From Cryptomeria japonica (Eukaryota > Streptophyta > Pinopsida > Cupressales > Cupressaceae), in NCBI RefSeq assembly GCF_030272615.1, contig NC_081411.1, forward strand, positions 41,591,140-41,655,139: a DNA stretch of 64,000 nt, in the 5' to 3' direction. The first letter of the stretch is position 1. Each line of letters starts with the position of its first letter. Positions 46,098-58,785 of the stretch are shown one piece after another. Below the pieces are notes generated by a model. The model was given only the letters and a program-made list of their open reading frames with translations, was not told the origin of the DNA and did no database searches. The translations under genes were made by a program, and so were the position numbers.

Positions 46098-46879
46098 GGT
46101 ACAGTCACTGGTTAGGAGAGACCTCAAAGAGATCAATCCAAATTGGGCAGCAAGAGTAAACACAATGGAAACAAGAGGATATGATGGAGACAATGAAGAA
46201 ATGAATGAATTATATCATGAAAACTAATTACAAATAATCAGTAATATCCAAATTACAAAATTCGGCTCACTGGCTTGCTCATACATGCTCAATTATAGAA
46301 TTAGTCAACTCCGGACCTCTAAATCTTATCATATATCTTCTATATTCTTTCTGATGATTTATGATGCTTAATTATATTGATTTATATGGTCTAGAGGAAT
46401 CCAGTCAGCCCAAGAAGAATCGAACAATGGCGAACAAGATGAAACATGCCAAAACCACCATGTCATCCTTCTCCAAGGAAAATCCTCCAGAAAATCCAAA
46501 GGATGAAGTGCGGATCAAAGGGAAGGTCAGCCACACGCTAAGGAACATTGGAAAAATTTGTCGAGGCTTCACAAGCTACAAAAAGGATCTACAAGATTCG
46601 CTAAGAGGAAATAGGTCCAAGCGGCTCCGATGTTCTAAGCCAGAAAATTGTCTTAGAATCCAAAAGCGATAACTTGCCAAAAAATAATCCAAATGTCCCA
46701 TGTTTTAGTAATAGAAAAGATAATCATGTTCGCAAGGAAAATCTAGCTCCACAAGATTTGGTGAGAAAATGCAAGGAAATGCATAAATAACTGTTGAAAC
46801 TGCAAAACAGAAAACAAACTAAAAAGAAATGTTTTTGGTTGATGCAAGATTTCCAAGAACCAGGGATGCTCCTGCATCA
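46098..46879 (-). repeat. 5' LTR of element I
   Basis: 782 bp, complete on the primer side; ends CTGCATCA at 46879. The antisense 103-codon frame lies at 46361-46672. Confidence 0.8.
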
Positions 46880-47139
46880 TAATTGTATGCAATAAAGTAC
46901 ATCGAGTTATGAAAGCTGCAACTCAATAAATGAAAATTGAATCCTTGAAAAGAGAAAAGATTGAAACACTATCCTTACCCCCCAAGCATGTAGACGGGAA
47001 TAAGAAGGCTACTATGTTGCAAGCCAAGTATGATTACACATGAAATTTTACCATGATGAATGAAAAAAATCCCCCAAAAGAAAATATACTAATGTTATTT
47101 AATGAGGAACAACATAATAGGTGAAGTCACAAGTGCTAA

Positions 47140-48030
47140 TGTGCTACCTTCTCATTTGGATTGAGAAAAAGCATGTGATTCGATGTAAGATGAATAAGAT
47201 CCTTGTAACATAAATATTGAACATGTTGTTTAAAAGCTTTGCAATCACTTAGAGAATGACAATAACTATGATGAAACAAACAATGTGTATTACCATCACT
47301 TGGCTTGGGATTCTTTGAAAAATGTTTTAAGGGGAGCTTGATGTTTTTATCATATTTGAGTTTCTAGAAGATTCTTTTTGCTATTTTCAAACGATCCTTG
47401 ATAGAGATAGGCTTTGTTTCTTGTTGAGTAGGAGGAGAAGGCTTAGAGAAAAGAACTAATGAAGGAGGAAAGGATTTTTATCATAAACCTCATTAAAATT
47501 GGTTGTGTAAGTACATGTTGAAGGGCAAAAGGGATGAATAGATGAAGAAGGAAGATCCTTTGTAGGGAGATTCTTATTTCTTTCATCACTATTCATATCC
47601 ACTTTTTTGGGTTGGGAAGAAGTATATGAAGCATCATCTTAACTCAATGTTATGTTAGGAGATAAATCATGAATAAAATGTATAACATCATCTTGTCTCA
47701 AAATATGTTGATGATTAAGGTAAGCTCTTGGAGAATAAGGAGGATCTAGATTGATATATGTACTAAGATTAACACACTTACCTTGTCCATCTTGCACCAA
47801 AGTACCTTTGTGAGAAGAAGATTCATCATCACTCTTCAACGTTGTATCTCCATTGGAGAGAACATTGATGCATTAATTATTTCCTCATGAATAAAAGACA
47901 CTCTAGGAGAGGTACAAGTATTATTAATTTCAATACCATCCCTAAGATTAGCAAGGGTTCCATTCGAAACATCTACCAAAGCTTTTATGAAATCCAAATA
48001 TTCTATTAACCTCTTTAAAAATATCATCAT
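47140..48030 (-). pseudogene. Gypsy gag remnant, element J
   Basis: The minus strand reads a gag C-terminal part: ISIKDRLKIAKRIF, LKLPLK-like spacer and a knuckle region CLFHHSYCHSLSDCKAFKQH at about 47240-47284, similar in form to CxxH...H...C knuckles of gypsy gags. Further right 47839-47639 and 48030-47836 are open pieces of the N-terminal half in other frames. It lies next to an LTR (48320-49802) with the same primer sequence as E and F, so it probably belongs to that wider lineage. Confidence 0.55.
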
Positions 48031-48319
48031 ATAGCCACGTGAAATATGTTTGAAAGCTTTGAGAAATCAATTTAATTTGAGAAAAATATTTGAACCTTCA
48101 TAATGCCATACATTAAAGTTGTATGAATGAGTTTAAACAACATGAAGTGAAAGAAGCTATTATCCAACACATGATTTTGATAATAATACTAATAAGTAAT
48201 GTAATCACATGTGAAATAGCAAACCAATCAAATTTTGTAAATTTCATTATGAAAAAATAGTTTTGAAAACACCCAATCATATATATGAAAATTATTAGAA
48301 GCATAAGGTTCACCAAAAT
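48031..48319 (-). other. Leader and primer-binding site of element J
   Basis: Noncoding. GGTTCACCAAAA at 48308-48319 is the complement of the primer sequence seen in E and F and sets the LTR start at 48320. Confidence 0.5.
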
Positions 48320-49802
48320 ATAATGGTGAGAGGTTTTCACCAGTTTAGCCATGTAAACAAGGAATGAGCCTACTTCTAACTCTGATTACATAAAAGAGGA
48401 ATAAAATCAATAGATTCAACCTCAATTGTATGAAAAGGGTTGAATGTTGATTGATTTATATTCTTGCATTGTTTTAGTTGAAAATGAACTATGGAAATAT
48501 GTAAATTAAATGCAATATCTAGGGCTAAGGATGTGAAATTCATAGTAATCAACACTAACAGTTAGTCTTAGATCATATATGTGTAAGGTGGTGAAATAAG
48601 GAATTAACAAATTAGATTAGTTAAGGCACTAATTTCATGGGACCAACTTACATTAAGGGGGATTGAATTCAATTGATCCAAACCTAAAAGGACTAAATAC
48701 AAATTAGATTAATCCTCCTTGTTTGAGTTGAAATTATATTTGAATTCGGTTTGAACTGCAATGCTAGATATAGGACAATCAATGATAATTTGACATAAAA
48801 TAATAATAATAGTAAGTTCTAGATGTCATGCAAAGATATAAACTTGAATATGAGGATGGGAAATAGACCATAACCTGTGATAGAAAATTTGGGCTGAATT
48901 GTTAAGACCAGGAGGTGTGGGGCAACCTAGTCCTTTGAATGTCAGATGTAGACAAACTAAATCTTTTTTGGAAAATGTTGATGCAAAAAATCTCCTATCG
49001 AAATCTCATCATAAATTCTCAAGACTAGGTAGTGTGAGTTAACCCTATCCTCCACTTTTCATGCCTTCAAAATCTAGATTTGATTGTTGTCATCTATTAT
49101 ACTGAATTCTTAGCTCGTGAACCTTGAGTTAACTTCCTGCATATTGAATGATGGAATTTATTTGTTGATGGGAGATTGATTAGGTCAAACCGCAGTTTAG
49201 GAATTAATCTTGAAATTGAAACAAAAATTGAACTTGGAAATGGAATTGATGTAGAGGAAGCTTGCTTGAATCCTCATACGAGGATTTAGGATGCCACATA
49301 AAATATCTTTATAGAATGTTGATCGTGGATGCCATCATGAATCCTTGAACTTCACTTGACCTCTCCTTCATTGCTTGATGAATGCTTGATTGCTTTCTCA
49401 CATAAACTTGAATTTGCTAGAGTGCAATTGAGATCTTGATAGAGGTTGATGTATTGAGAGTTTACCAAATGAGGGGAGGTAGGCTTGCTTTTATACCTAA
49501 TCGTGTCTTAATTATTTGAATTTTTGGAGTAGGCCGACATGTATCTAGATTTCTCACCCACAAGAAGTTACCATTGAGGGGTCCAAATTTGGGCCCTTTT
49601 TGGGAGAACCATGTTACCTAGGGTGTCTTGGTCTTGTCAATAAAGACTCAAACTTGAACCAAAGTTGGAGAAAGAGTTGAAAATACAAATTCCAGGATGG
49701 TATGGGTGGAATCAAAGAAGGTACAAATCATTGAATGCTAGAATGCAAGATGAATCCTAGGTAAGGACAAAATTGTATAGAGATACAATTTGCAATGCTA
49801 CA
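48320..49802 (-). repeat. 5' LTR of element J
   Basis: About 1480 bp, TATAATGG...GATACAATTTGCAATGCTACA, related to E's LTR: the block TAGGTCAAACC...TTAGGAATTAA (49173-49205) matches 11178-11203 and 17731-17757. No left partner is seen, so J is 3'-truncated. Confidence 0.6.
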
Positions 49803-50376
49803 ATATGAATATATAATGTACATATCTGGGAATAGGAAGCAAAGAGGATCTTGCATCTAAAATTTGGGCTTAGAGCTAGAGGGAAATGGTGTCTAAGGCA
49901 TTCTTATCCATGGAGTATCATATGTGGATAAAAAATTATCTTTTTGGTATCAGGATGTTGTTCTAAGTATTTCCCTAAACTTTCATAAAAAAAGTGTTAG
50001 ATAGTGGTGCTTGGGGCAACCTTGTCCTCTAATTTTTGCCTCTGCAAAAGATAGTTTTGTGTGTCTTACTTTGCTCTTCCCAAATCTGTATCTATTTTCT
50101 TAAGATCATGTCACTAGCACATAGAAAGGAGGAAAATATTTTCTTAAGATCATGTGGATAACAAATTGTCTTTTCGGTATCAAGATGTTGTTCTAAGTAT
50201 TTCCTTGAACTTTCATCAAAAAAGTGTTAGATAGTGGTGCTTGGGGCGACCTTGTCCTCTAATTTTTGCCTCTGCAAAAGATAGTTTTGTGTGTCCTACT
50301 TTTCTCTTCCCAAATATGTATCTATTTTCTTAAGATCATGTCACTAGCAAATAGAAAGGAGGAAAATAGAGTTGTT
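49803..50376. repeat. 231-bp tandem duplication
   Basis: 49923-50144 is repeated at 50154-50376 with few differences (anchors GTATCAGGATGTTGTTCTAA / GTATCAAGATGTTGTTCTAA and GATAGTGGTGCTTGGGGC). 49803-49922 has no recognisable content. Both copies sit between two E/F-type LTRs. Confidence 0.8.
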
Positions 50377-51136
50377 GATAGGGGTTTGCTTAGATCAAAC
50401 CACAATTTTGGAAATGACTCCATAATTGAATTGAAATTGAAAGGAAAACTCTAAAGTAAAATGTTCAATATTATACCTTAAGGTTGTTGAATTTAATGAT
50501 GGTTGATGATGTAGTGCTCTTTGAATGTGATCACAAGTGTTGATATAATAACATGACATGATAAGACATAAATGAATCATTCATAAAAATATGCTTACAT
50601 GGAGATTGTTGCAACTTGTTACTCCATAATGCTCAAATCTAAAGAATAATTGAAGAATATGGTAGAATAAAATGTTGCCTTAATACTTGAAGATGATTTG
50701 GATATGATAGAATGCTTGTGATAAGAAAATATATTGGAAGAATGATCTTATATAGGGCTCTCAAGTTATTTCGTAAAGTAGGCTGATCTCCAACACTCAT
50801 ATGGAGATATCAAAATCGAGATCCAATTGGTGGGAATTGGGCACTAACATATTCAAATTTGGGATTAGATTGGAGGGACAAGGGTGCCCAAAATGCCCCT
50901 GTCCAGGGCAAGGATTCCCTAAGCACCCTTATCCACCCAAAATAGGATGAATCAAGCGTGAATCAGGTGCACTCAGTCTCAAGATAGAGGTTTAGATCAC
51001 CATGTAAACATATGACATTAGTTTTATAGCATAAAGTTTGGAAATAGGCTTGGATACGAGTTAGAAGAAAATGCACTAAGGCAAGGGCACAAAAAGCAGT
51101 GCAAAATTGTACAAGGTTACAATTTACGACACTATA
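50377..51136 (-). repeat. LTR fragment K (E/F/J-related)
   Basis: Begins near GGTTTGCTTAGATCAAACCAC and ends ACAAGGTTACAATTTACGAC, the same ending as E's LTR (ACAAGGTCACAATTTTATGA). It includes the segment 50590-50820 shared with 39603-39834 and a GC-richer block near 50880-50930 (GGGTGCCCAAAATGCCCC). No coding region is attached. Confidence 0.6.
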
Positions 51137-51199
51137 ATATGCAATATGTATAGACCATGTAGCAAGAAAATTACACAAAACCATGTAAAATCAAACACA

Positions 51200-52164
51200 T
51201 GTTGGCAATTGACACTCATCCGTTGATTTACGATGATTGATTTATGGTTTAGGGTTGTCATTGATGGAAAATCTTCTTGGAGATTCGATCTGGTGGTTGT
51301 GATTCTTCTTATCCAGAAGTAGGAGTTAACCAGTTAATCGGGGTTATTTCTATAAAGTTTTGGTCTGAAAAGATTTCCAATAATTGTTGTGATTTTGGTG
51401 ACTAATTTCGAGGTGAAAATGATGAGGCCAACATTGGTGAATCATTTTGGAAAATTGTTTTGGTCTTGTGATATGTTTTGTTAGAGATTGAAGCCGACTT
51501 GAAGATACACGTTACATTTTTGATAGTCGACTTGGAGGAGATTATTTTTGATATGACTAGATATATAAGATTGAATTGGTGATTGTTTTTTGTAGTATTA
51601 CTTTTGTGGTGATCCATTTTGGTGTGATTGAGTGCAATCACATGCACATTTGATTCCTAGGTGATCTGGTAGCTAACTAAGACATAAATAGAGCATATTG
51701 CAGAGCGAGTACAGTCAAAGATCTTGTGCTTAGCCAAAACTCATTTTTGCATTATTAGATGCTATTTTAGAGTTCTTTAATTGTATTTCCTCACCATAAT
51801 TAAATTGTAAGTTAGTGAGACTTCTTTGAAGGTTGTAGCCTTTCGGGTCATTGTAATTGAGCAGTGAGCTCTAGGAAGTGAGCCCGAATGCAAGTGCATT
51901 CCCCATCTATGTAATATTTTATGTACTCCTAGTCATAGTATATAAATATTGTGGGTTCCAGCCCCACCATGGTTTTTCCCTTTCCATGTTTCCATGTAAA
52001 AATTCTGGTGTTGTGCATTTGTGGTTTATTTATTGCTTGCCTATGTTCTTTATTGTTATGCATTGCTAACTAGTGGATAAAGAATAAGTTTTTGAGTATG
52101 ATCTCTGACAGAACACTGATTCACCCTCTCAGTGTTCCTTAATTCTAAAAACACATTCACAACA
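51200..52164 (+). repeat. Probable solo copia LTR L1
   Basis: Starts TGTTGGCAATTGACACTC and ends with the copia U5 signature CTGATTCACCCTCTCAGTG followed by ...CACAACA. The block 51830-52090 is related to 53780-54060 (GGTTGTAGCC, TGCATTCCCCAT, GGTTTTTCCC, TGGTGTTGTG). No flanking coding sequence and no clear target duplication. 51137-51199 is unassigned. Confidence 0.55.
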
Positions 52165-52825
52165 AGGTCATCAAAAAACATAAATGAAATGAATAAATTA
52201 AACAATCAAACCATCCAAGATCCTTTGACGAAGGCCTCATTGCTCCTTATTTATCATCTAATTATGCTAGTATGTTGGATCAATCCATTATGAAACTCAT
52301 ATGAAGCAAAGTAAAAAGCATGATAGGCAAGAATACAGGAAGATTTATAAGTATATGATTCAAGAGAATGATAGCATAAATGTAGACTGCTAAGATGTCA
52401 AAATGAGGAAACAAGAGCCCAATTTATAGACTTTGAGATCACATTGAATGAGCAATATCAACTCAATTCAACAGTTGAGATTTCGTGCAAGAATGAGTTA
52501 AAAGGGAAATTACCATTAGAAGTGAAGACAAAAAGGTGTTAAATCAAAAAGAAAATGGAAGTTTATCCATTTAAACTTGAATGAGGTGGAATTAATAGTT
52601 TAAAATTATTAATTCCAATCATGACTCAAATTAGCCAATTAATATATACAAATAATAATTATGGGAAAAAGGTGAAAGAATAAATAAATATTCATTTATT
52701 TATTCAAAATGGAGGACATGCTAGTAAGAAAGGGGATTGATTAATTATTTAATCAATCAACCTAGGGGAAATGATTTGAATAATTTAAGATAACAACCTT
52801 GTTGAACATTACTGCTGCTAGGATA
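52165..52825. other. Intervening sequence with three perfect short hairpins
   Basis: No genes. Perfect inverted repeats: GGAATTAATA (52588-52597) with its complement at 52607-52616; GAATAAATAAAT (52678-52689) with 52694-52705; GATTGATTAA (52735-52744) with 52749-52758. It may be another LTR piece, since A's LTR has a hairpin of similar composition at 3832-3863. Confidence 0.5.
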
Positions 52826-54115
52826 TGTTGTTGTCATTGATGTCAACATATTCCTATGATTTATTGTTTTGGTGATTACAGATTGGTTTATTGGGATCAT
52901 GGTTTGGTGTATGGAGTATTTCTAGTATAATTACATCTTTCTGTATTGGTTTCAGTAATCCTGAAAGCCTAATTGATCATATCATATGATCTGGGTTGCA
53001 GTTGTTTTTCTAATCAGTTCTTTGCAGAATTCAGTATATTCCGGTGTGATAAGATCTTGAGCTAAGATTTTGGGAGATTATTTGGGATGGTCTTGTGTAT
53101 CTTCATTTCAGATGGTTCATGAATTGGTACTCCACAAGTTATCTTTCTTCGTGATAGCTATTGTTGATTGAGTGTTATTGATTTTCAAATATTGATCGAT
53201 GAAGATTTGATAAGTGGTGTTGGTGCAACTATTGTTGATGATTCTAACATGTTTGCTGGTGTTTCCTAATTGTTTCCTATTTGTTTTGACGATCCATATC
53301 AATCATTGTGCAAGTTTTTGGTGATTTTGCTGATCCGGTGACGTTCTTCATGTTATGCAGTTTTCTTGATGATGTAGTGTGTTGTGATTGATCTTGGCAT
53401 GATTGTTGGTGGATAAGAGCATTTGGAAATTTCATGTTATATCATGTATACCATTATATTGGTCCGGTGGTCGATCTTTGTATCATATGATGTAATTTTG
53501 TAATTGTGAGTTGAGGGTTTAGTCGAACTTGTTGCCAATGTTGATGAATTGTATAAATAGGTGATATTGTCATGTAAGTTGGGTATCAAGGTTGTGTCTG
53601 CATTAATAGAGAGTGATGTATGTGTGAACAAGGGATTCATCTTTCGATATGGTGTATTGAGCAGAGATTGGTGTTGCAGAGTAGACAAATGTGCTTAACC
53701 AGAACTGTCATCAGGCATTAGCAGATGCTATTATTGTAGTTCATTCCTTTCGGATTGTAGTTTAAATCTTGTTGCAAGTCAGTGAGACTTCACTGAGGGT
53801 TGTAGCCTTCCAGGTTATTATATCTTGAGCAATGAGCTCCAAGCAGTGTGCCTGAATGCATGTGCATTCCCCATTGAAATATTTTCACATACTACTGCAG
53901 AGTATCATCTTATTGTGGGTAGGTTCCCACTGTGGTTTTTCCCTTAACCAGGTTTTCCACATCAAAATCTTGGTGTTGTGTGTTGTGCTATCAGTTTTCT
54001 TACCTTTGTTGTTGTTGCAGTTTATCAGATCTGTGTTTGTGGTTAAGTTTGTAGATCTGGTGAAAACTGATTCACCCCCCACCCTCTCTTTTTTCCTTCA
54101 TTGTTGTTGCCAACA
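52826..54115 (+). repeat. Probable solo copia LTR L2
   Basis: 1290 bp, TGTTGTTGTCATTGATGTCA ... GTTGCCAACA, with tips forming the TGTTG/CAACA inverted repeat typical of copia. Its U5 has CTGATTCACCCCCC. Length and layout equal D's LTR read on the opposite strand. No coding region adjoins and no target duplication is obvious. Confidence 0.6.
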
Positions 54116-55199
54116 CAACCGATTGTTGAATTAAGCCCTAATAGTGATGACTGATTTACTAATAATTGATAAAAAATAATGACAATTGACTAAGGTTGAT
54201 AACAAAGTAGGACAAAAGATCGAAAAGATCCCAATGATAATGATTTTGATAAGAGATTGATAAGATCGATTGATAAAGTGTCATGAAATGTTGATAGAGT
54301 GTCACAGAGGACTAATTGAAATGGATTGATAAAGAGGTTGATAATTAACAATTGATTAATTTTCAACAAAGAGGGAATTAATTGTAATGAGACCAACTCG
54401 AATGATTTGAAAATGATAAAATGACAATCATAATAATCTAGGACCAAATGTGAACAAATGAGACCGATTAGGGTTGGATTTGAAATGAACTAAAACCAGA
54501 GGAATGCCACAATATCAACATGTGATGAAGATCAAATACGACATAGGATACATGTTAAAAATTAGGTTAGCGACGTAGGAGTGATGACTAATTTTAAGTG
54601 TCTACAAACCAATTTATAATAAACTACATTCATTCATATATACACATCCATTAAATTATATATTCATATACTTTAATGTCTTACACATGTCTTATAATAC
54701 ATTCATTATTCTTCATCCATATATACATATATCATATATATAATTCACACTTCACTATTCTCTCATTTATATTTAGTCCATATATGCTTCCATACTATTC
54801 CACACTCTTATCTCTCACTTCTCCCACTTTGTAGAGTCTCTTAATGCCTTTCTATCACATCCTTTCATAATAACTCTTAATTATCTTATTCCCATGAATT
54901 TTTCTTTTATTCTATAATATTTTACTATTTTATAGCTTATATAGGCAGATTAGAGGCATTTTAACGTAATTTAAGGGGTATATAATGGATATCTAGGTCT
55001 AGAAATCACCCAATGACATCTATGATGCCTCACAACCCTATTTACTACCAAAAAGGGTCAATAAAACTAACAAAAAGAGAAACCACAAGGCGATATACAT
55101 GATAACGATAGCAATAAAATTCTTGGACAACAAAAATACAAGATGCTTAGTTAGGAGGGCTTGAAATCATAACTATGACATATGATGCAAGAAACCTTC
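54116..55199. other. Unannotated AT-rich stretch
   Basis: 54180-54370 is rich in degenerate GATTGATAA-like words; 54600-54960 is very AT-rich. Nothing codes and no repeat partner is seen in the window. Confidence 0.4.
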
Positions 55200-56400
55200 C
55201 AACATGGTTGAATCAAGTAGTTTAAAAAAAGGAAAAGGAAATATAAAGAACCACATGAAGAAGAATTTGTCATCTTAGACGAATCCTTTGAAACCCTTAG
55301 TAGTAAAAGTAAAAAGGGAAAAAACGGCAGCTTTATTGGCTACTAACTAGCATGAACACCTACTGGATCAAATAGTTGTACCATTGGTGGACAAACCCAA
55401 AGAGGAAATTTAACCACAAGAAATTATCAAATCTAGGATGGAGATATAAGAGTCCAAACTAGACTAGATGAAAAATAATCTTTGTAAATGGTTGTGCAAA
55501 TCATCCTTAAGTGTATGAAAAAGGATGAAACTAATAAAGAGGAGTTGAAAGCACAAATTGTGAAACTTAATGCACAAATCATAGGACTTGTGGATTTGGC
55601 CACTCCATCACTGAGACTACAAGGATCATTGAGCAAAGAGAGAAGACTCTAGCACCTAGATGGATTGCTCGTTGATGCTACCGAGTGGAGAGAGAACTTG
55701 CAAACCCTAGAAGATGAAGTGATTAATATGGCAATAAAGTTTGATCATTATTTGAGTGATGAGGTAAGTTTAGCTCAATAGATGCAAGTTGGAGTATATG
55801 AAAGTATAATGACATGGGAGAACTATGTCCCTATGTTCAAAGGATAAAATCCACAAGTTCAAAAGAAATGCTTAAGGAAGTTGTTATAGACAATAAAAAT
55901 TAAGATTTACCAAGCAATGGTTGAAGGCTATGAGGATGATAATCAAAACCTTGAAGAGATGTAGAGACAAGTTGATAAAGAACCAAACCTCTACAACCAA
56001 GTACTAGGGAAAATTAAAGAGTTTATTGGAAGTCTCTCTTGAACAATCTAGGAAACATATGTTTTAGTATAGACACCTTATACAATGCCTCAATAATTCA
56101 AATATAATTTGCAAATTGACAAGTTACAAAGGAAATAATTGATGAGATGATGCAATAAAAATTTGAGTTATTGAAAATGTAGTAAGAGATTCCCATTTTC
56201 AAAGAGCTATGAAGAATGTTAGAAAAATTCAACCACTGTTAGGGCATTAAAATCAAATGCATCAAGAAATCTGATCTTGGTGATTTGAACGAAATGGTCA
56301 ATGCATTTATTGACACATTTCTAGAGCGTGAAGGAAAAATAAGAATATGGATATTTATTTCTAAAGTGCATTGTCACTCAAGAGAGCTCTAGTATTTGTA
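55200..56400 (+). pseudogene. Decayed unknown ORF
   Basis: A plus-strand frame stays coherent with only stop substitutions from about 55518 to 56040 (EELKAQIVKLNAQIIGLVDL; LVDATEWRENLQTLEDEVIN; MVEGYEDDNQNLEEM), with about six stops, several TAG where CAG is plausible. The same phase upstream gives a basic cluster and acidic run (KRKYKEPHEEEFVILDESFE near 55240-55290). After an indel, 56180-56400 continues (LGDLNEMVNAFIDTFLEREG). Coiled-coil-like, hydrophilic, no known domain. The order basic cluster, acidic (V)VI(L)D/E motif, coiled coil resembles the C-terminal half of element D's extra ORF, so it may be a relative. Function unknown. Confidence 0.45.
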
Positions 56401-58785
56401 TTTTGGATGAGATTATGGATAATAAATTAATCACTTTTGTCCTTCCATGTAGCCACCATGTAGTCTACCCTCAACTTGCAGTTCCAAGCACAAAATTTGA
56501 GTAGAAGGCTTGGCATGAAGATTTGACCCCTAATTTAGGGCCTCAATGCATTCCTTTTTCACTTTTATAATAACTACATGCCCTTTTTAGGCACTTAGGA
56601 ATCGGTTTTTAGCTAGTTAGGTTATTGTTTTGATTAGTGTAGTTGGTAACAAGTAGTAGCTAGATTATTAAACACCCTAGTTAACTAGGATATTTCAGCA
56701 CCTAAATCCAAAAGCTATGGATTTTGATAAGTTTTATAAAAACTATATAGTCTAACTTTGGAATCTAAATTAGGGGTTAGAAATTTCGCTCTCTTGCACA
56801 AACTATCATTTTGCAACACACAATATATGAAAACCAGAATGTTATCATTTTTTGAGAAATTGATGAATGAATTAAGCTATTGTTTCACTAGAGATGGGTT
56901 TTTGATCACTTGGAATTAATTCCCTGCAAATTTATTTGTTTAGAAGTGGATAGCTTGATTGGATTTGCATTTGAATGCACTTACATAATATTCTGTGTCA
57001 ATTTAGTGCTTAGGTATGGCATAATGATCCAATAAAATCTAGAAAATCTTAGTTTTGTTCTTTCCTTTGATGATTGCACTGATATTATATTTAACTATGT
57101 CAATTTCTACTTAATATGGTATTGGTTATCTTAGATTCAATCCAATGTTCCAAACAAATAAATGAATTTCATCTTGTCATTATCTATTTTTGTTTAGCAT
57201 TTTATTCATATTTCTCCCTACCCTACCTCTTTTGCATTATTATGGACATCTATTACAATATATTTATTTCAAAGAAGCATTTATGATTTCTAGATCTACT
57301 TACGAGCATGTATACATTTAAAATTTCATAATTATAAATCTTGCATGTTAGTGTGTTCCAGGAGATTGAAAGAGTTTGAAATTCATTAACTCTTGGCTTA
57401 CACCCGTGTTTGCTAGGAAAGGCCTCTCATAAAACATATACATCAGCCATTGGATTGTTTCAACATGGTCAAAACTTGACTATAACGAGACCTTGGAGTA
57501 ATATTATTACTTTTCAAGAGGAGTGATCAATCTTTGTATCACTCGTTGTGCTAACACCATAATCAACGAGTTAGTTGAAAAATTTGTAGTAGAATATTGT
57601 GTCTGGGTTTTCATATCGATGTTTCTTATTACACTTTATGATTCATTATCATGAAGTGGAGGAATAATGGATCATTGAGTGTAATCTAAAACATTGATGA
57701 AAATATTTAAACATAATTTTTCTCAAAAACTTTCTATATCAGGTTTTGTATTTTGAATACATAGATAATTACTAATTGAAAATTGGGTTAGCCCAAAAAT
57801 TCAAATTCAAATTTAAAAGTTATGGGGTCACTTATTCAAATTGCACAATTAACCTAAATTAATCTTATAAATTGTGATTCTAAACATAGACAAGGAATGA
57901 TAAATTGAGGAAAATACCAATCCTAGTTATTAGTAGATGAAATCAAGTAATGTTTGAATTGTGTACCAACTTTCAATCACACCAACTGTATATTTGTCAC
58001 CACATAAAGGATAAGAACCAACATGAAACCACAACAAAAGGGAAAAATACTAGTATGCAACTTTTACCCTTACACATAACTAATGTTTTATCATAAATTA
58101 CTAATGATGTACTCTATTTATTTATTAAAAAAATATGATATATAAGAAAAATATACTTCTTTCGATATAAAAAATAAATAAAAACTAGCACTTGCACCCC
58201 AACGACGTGCAATGGTTGCATCGATAGTTAGATATAGTCAGATTCACTAAAGCATTAATAGTGAGACGATTAAAAGACATGATTCATTAAAGAAATTAAT
58301 AGTGAGAAAGATTAATGTGAAATTCAACTAAGATATTTTGTCACTTCATGATTCCCATACTTGTTTTGGGTTTTTGAGGAGCAGGTGGATAAGTGATTCA
58401 CTGATTTTGACAATGATAATAAAAATTGTATTGCTTAAGGAGGCTCAAATAACTACTCCAAGGGATAGTGTACATGAATTCTAAGATCTTTGGAATGAAT
58501 TTATGCCTTACATTTTCCATCTTGAGGATAGATTTGAAATCATAGTATTATACACTTAATCTTTTACTATACGCTCTGCCAACAAAATTATTCTATCTAT
58601 AGAATGGCCAATTTTGTCTAGATAAAATAAATGAATGAATGAAAGTTTTTAATGACATCCACAAGACTAAACAGACTATGGGACCGAGAACACCCTCATT
58701 ACTTTATCTTTAAACTCTTTTCAATGTCAAATCTCTTGCTATTAATTTTGACTAGTACGCTAGTTGTCTAATAAATCATGTCTTC
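56401..58785. other. Unannotated stretch
   Basis: No convincing coding sequence. 56515-57700 has the look of an old LTR (for example TTTAGGCACTTAGGAATCGG and a TATA-like AACTATATAG), but no second copy is present to prove it. 58090-58200 is AT-rich with poly-A-like runs. Confidence 0.35.

Larger units (their letters stand above)
40840..46879 (-). mobile_element. Element I: decayed chromodomain Ty3/gypsy retrotransposon
   Basis: LTR pair 40840-41487 (outer 133 bp missing) and 46098-46879. Minus-strand start TGATGCAGGAGCATCCC, similar to the LTR tip of G. Internal gag, protease, RT, RNase H, integrase and chromodomain lie in that order from right to left. The primer-like site TGTATCAGAG is at about 46085-46094. 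No target duplication, since the left end is truncated. Confidence 0.85.

Noticed and set aside
53437-53688. 83-codon minus frame and 53856-54134 plus frame within LTR L2
   Set aside because: They lie in LTR sequence, have no domain, and the matching part of L1 does not keep the frames.
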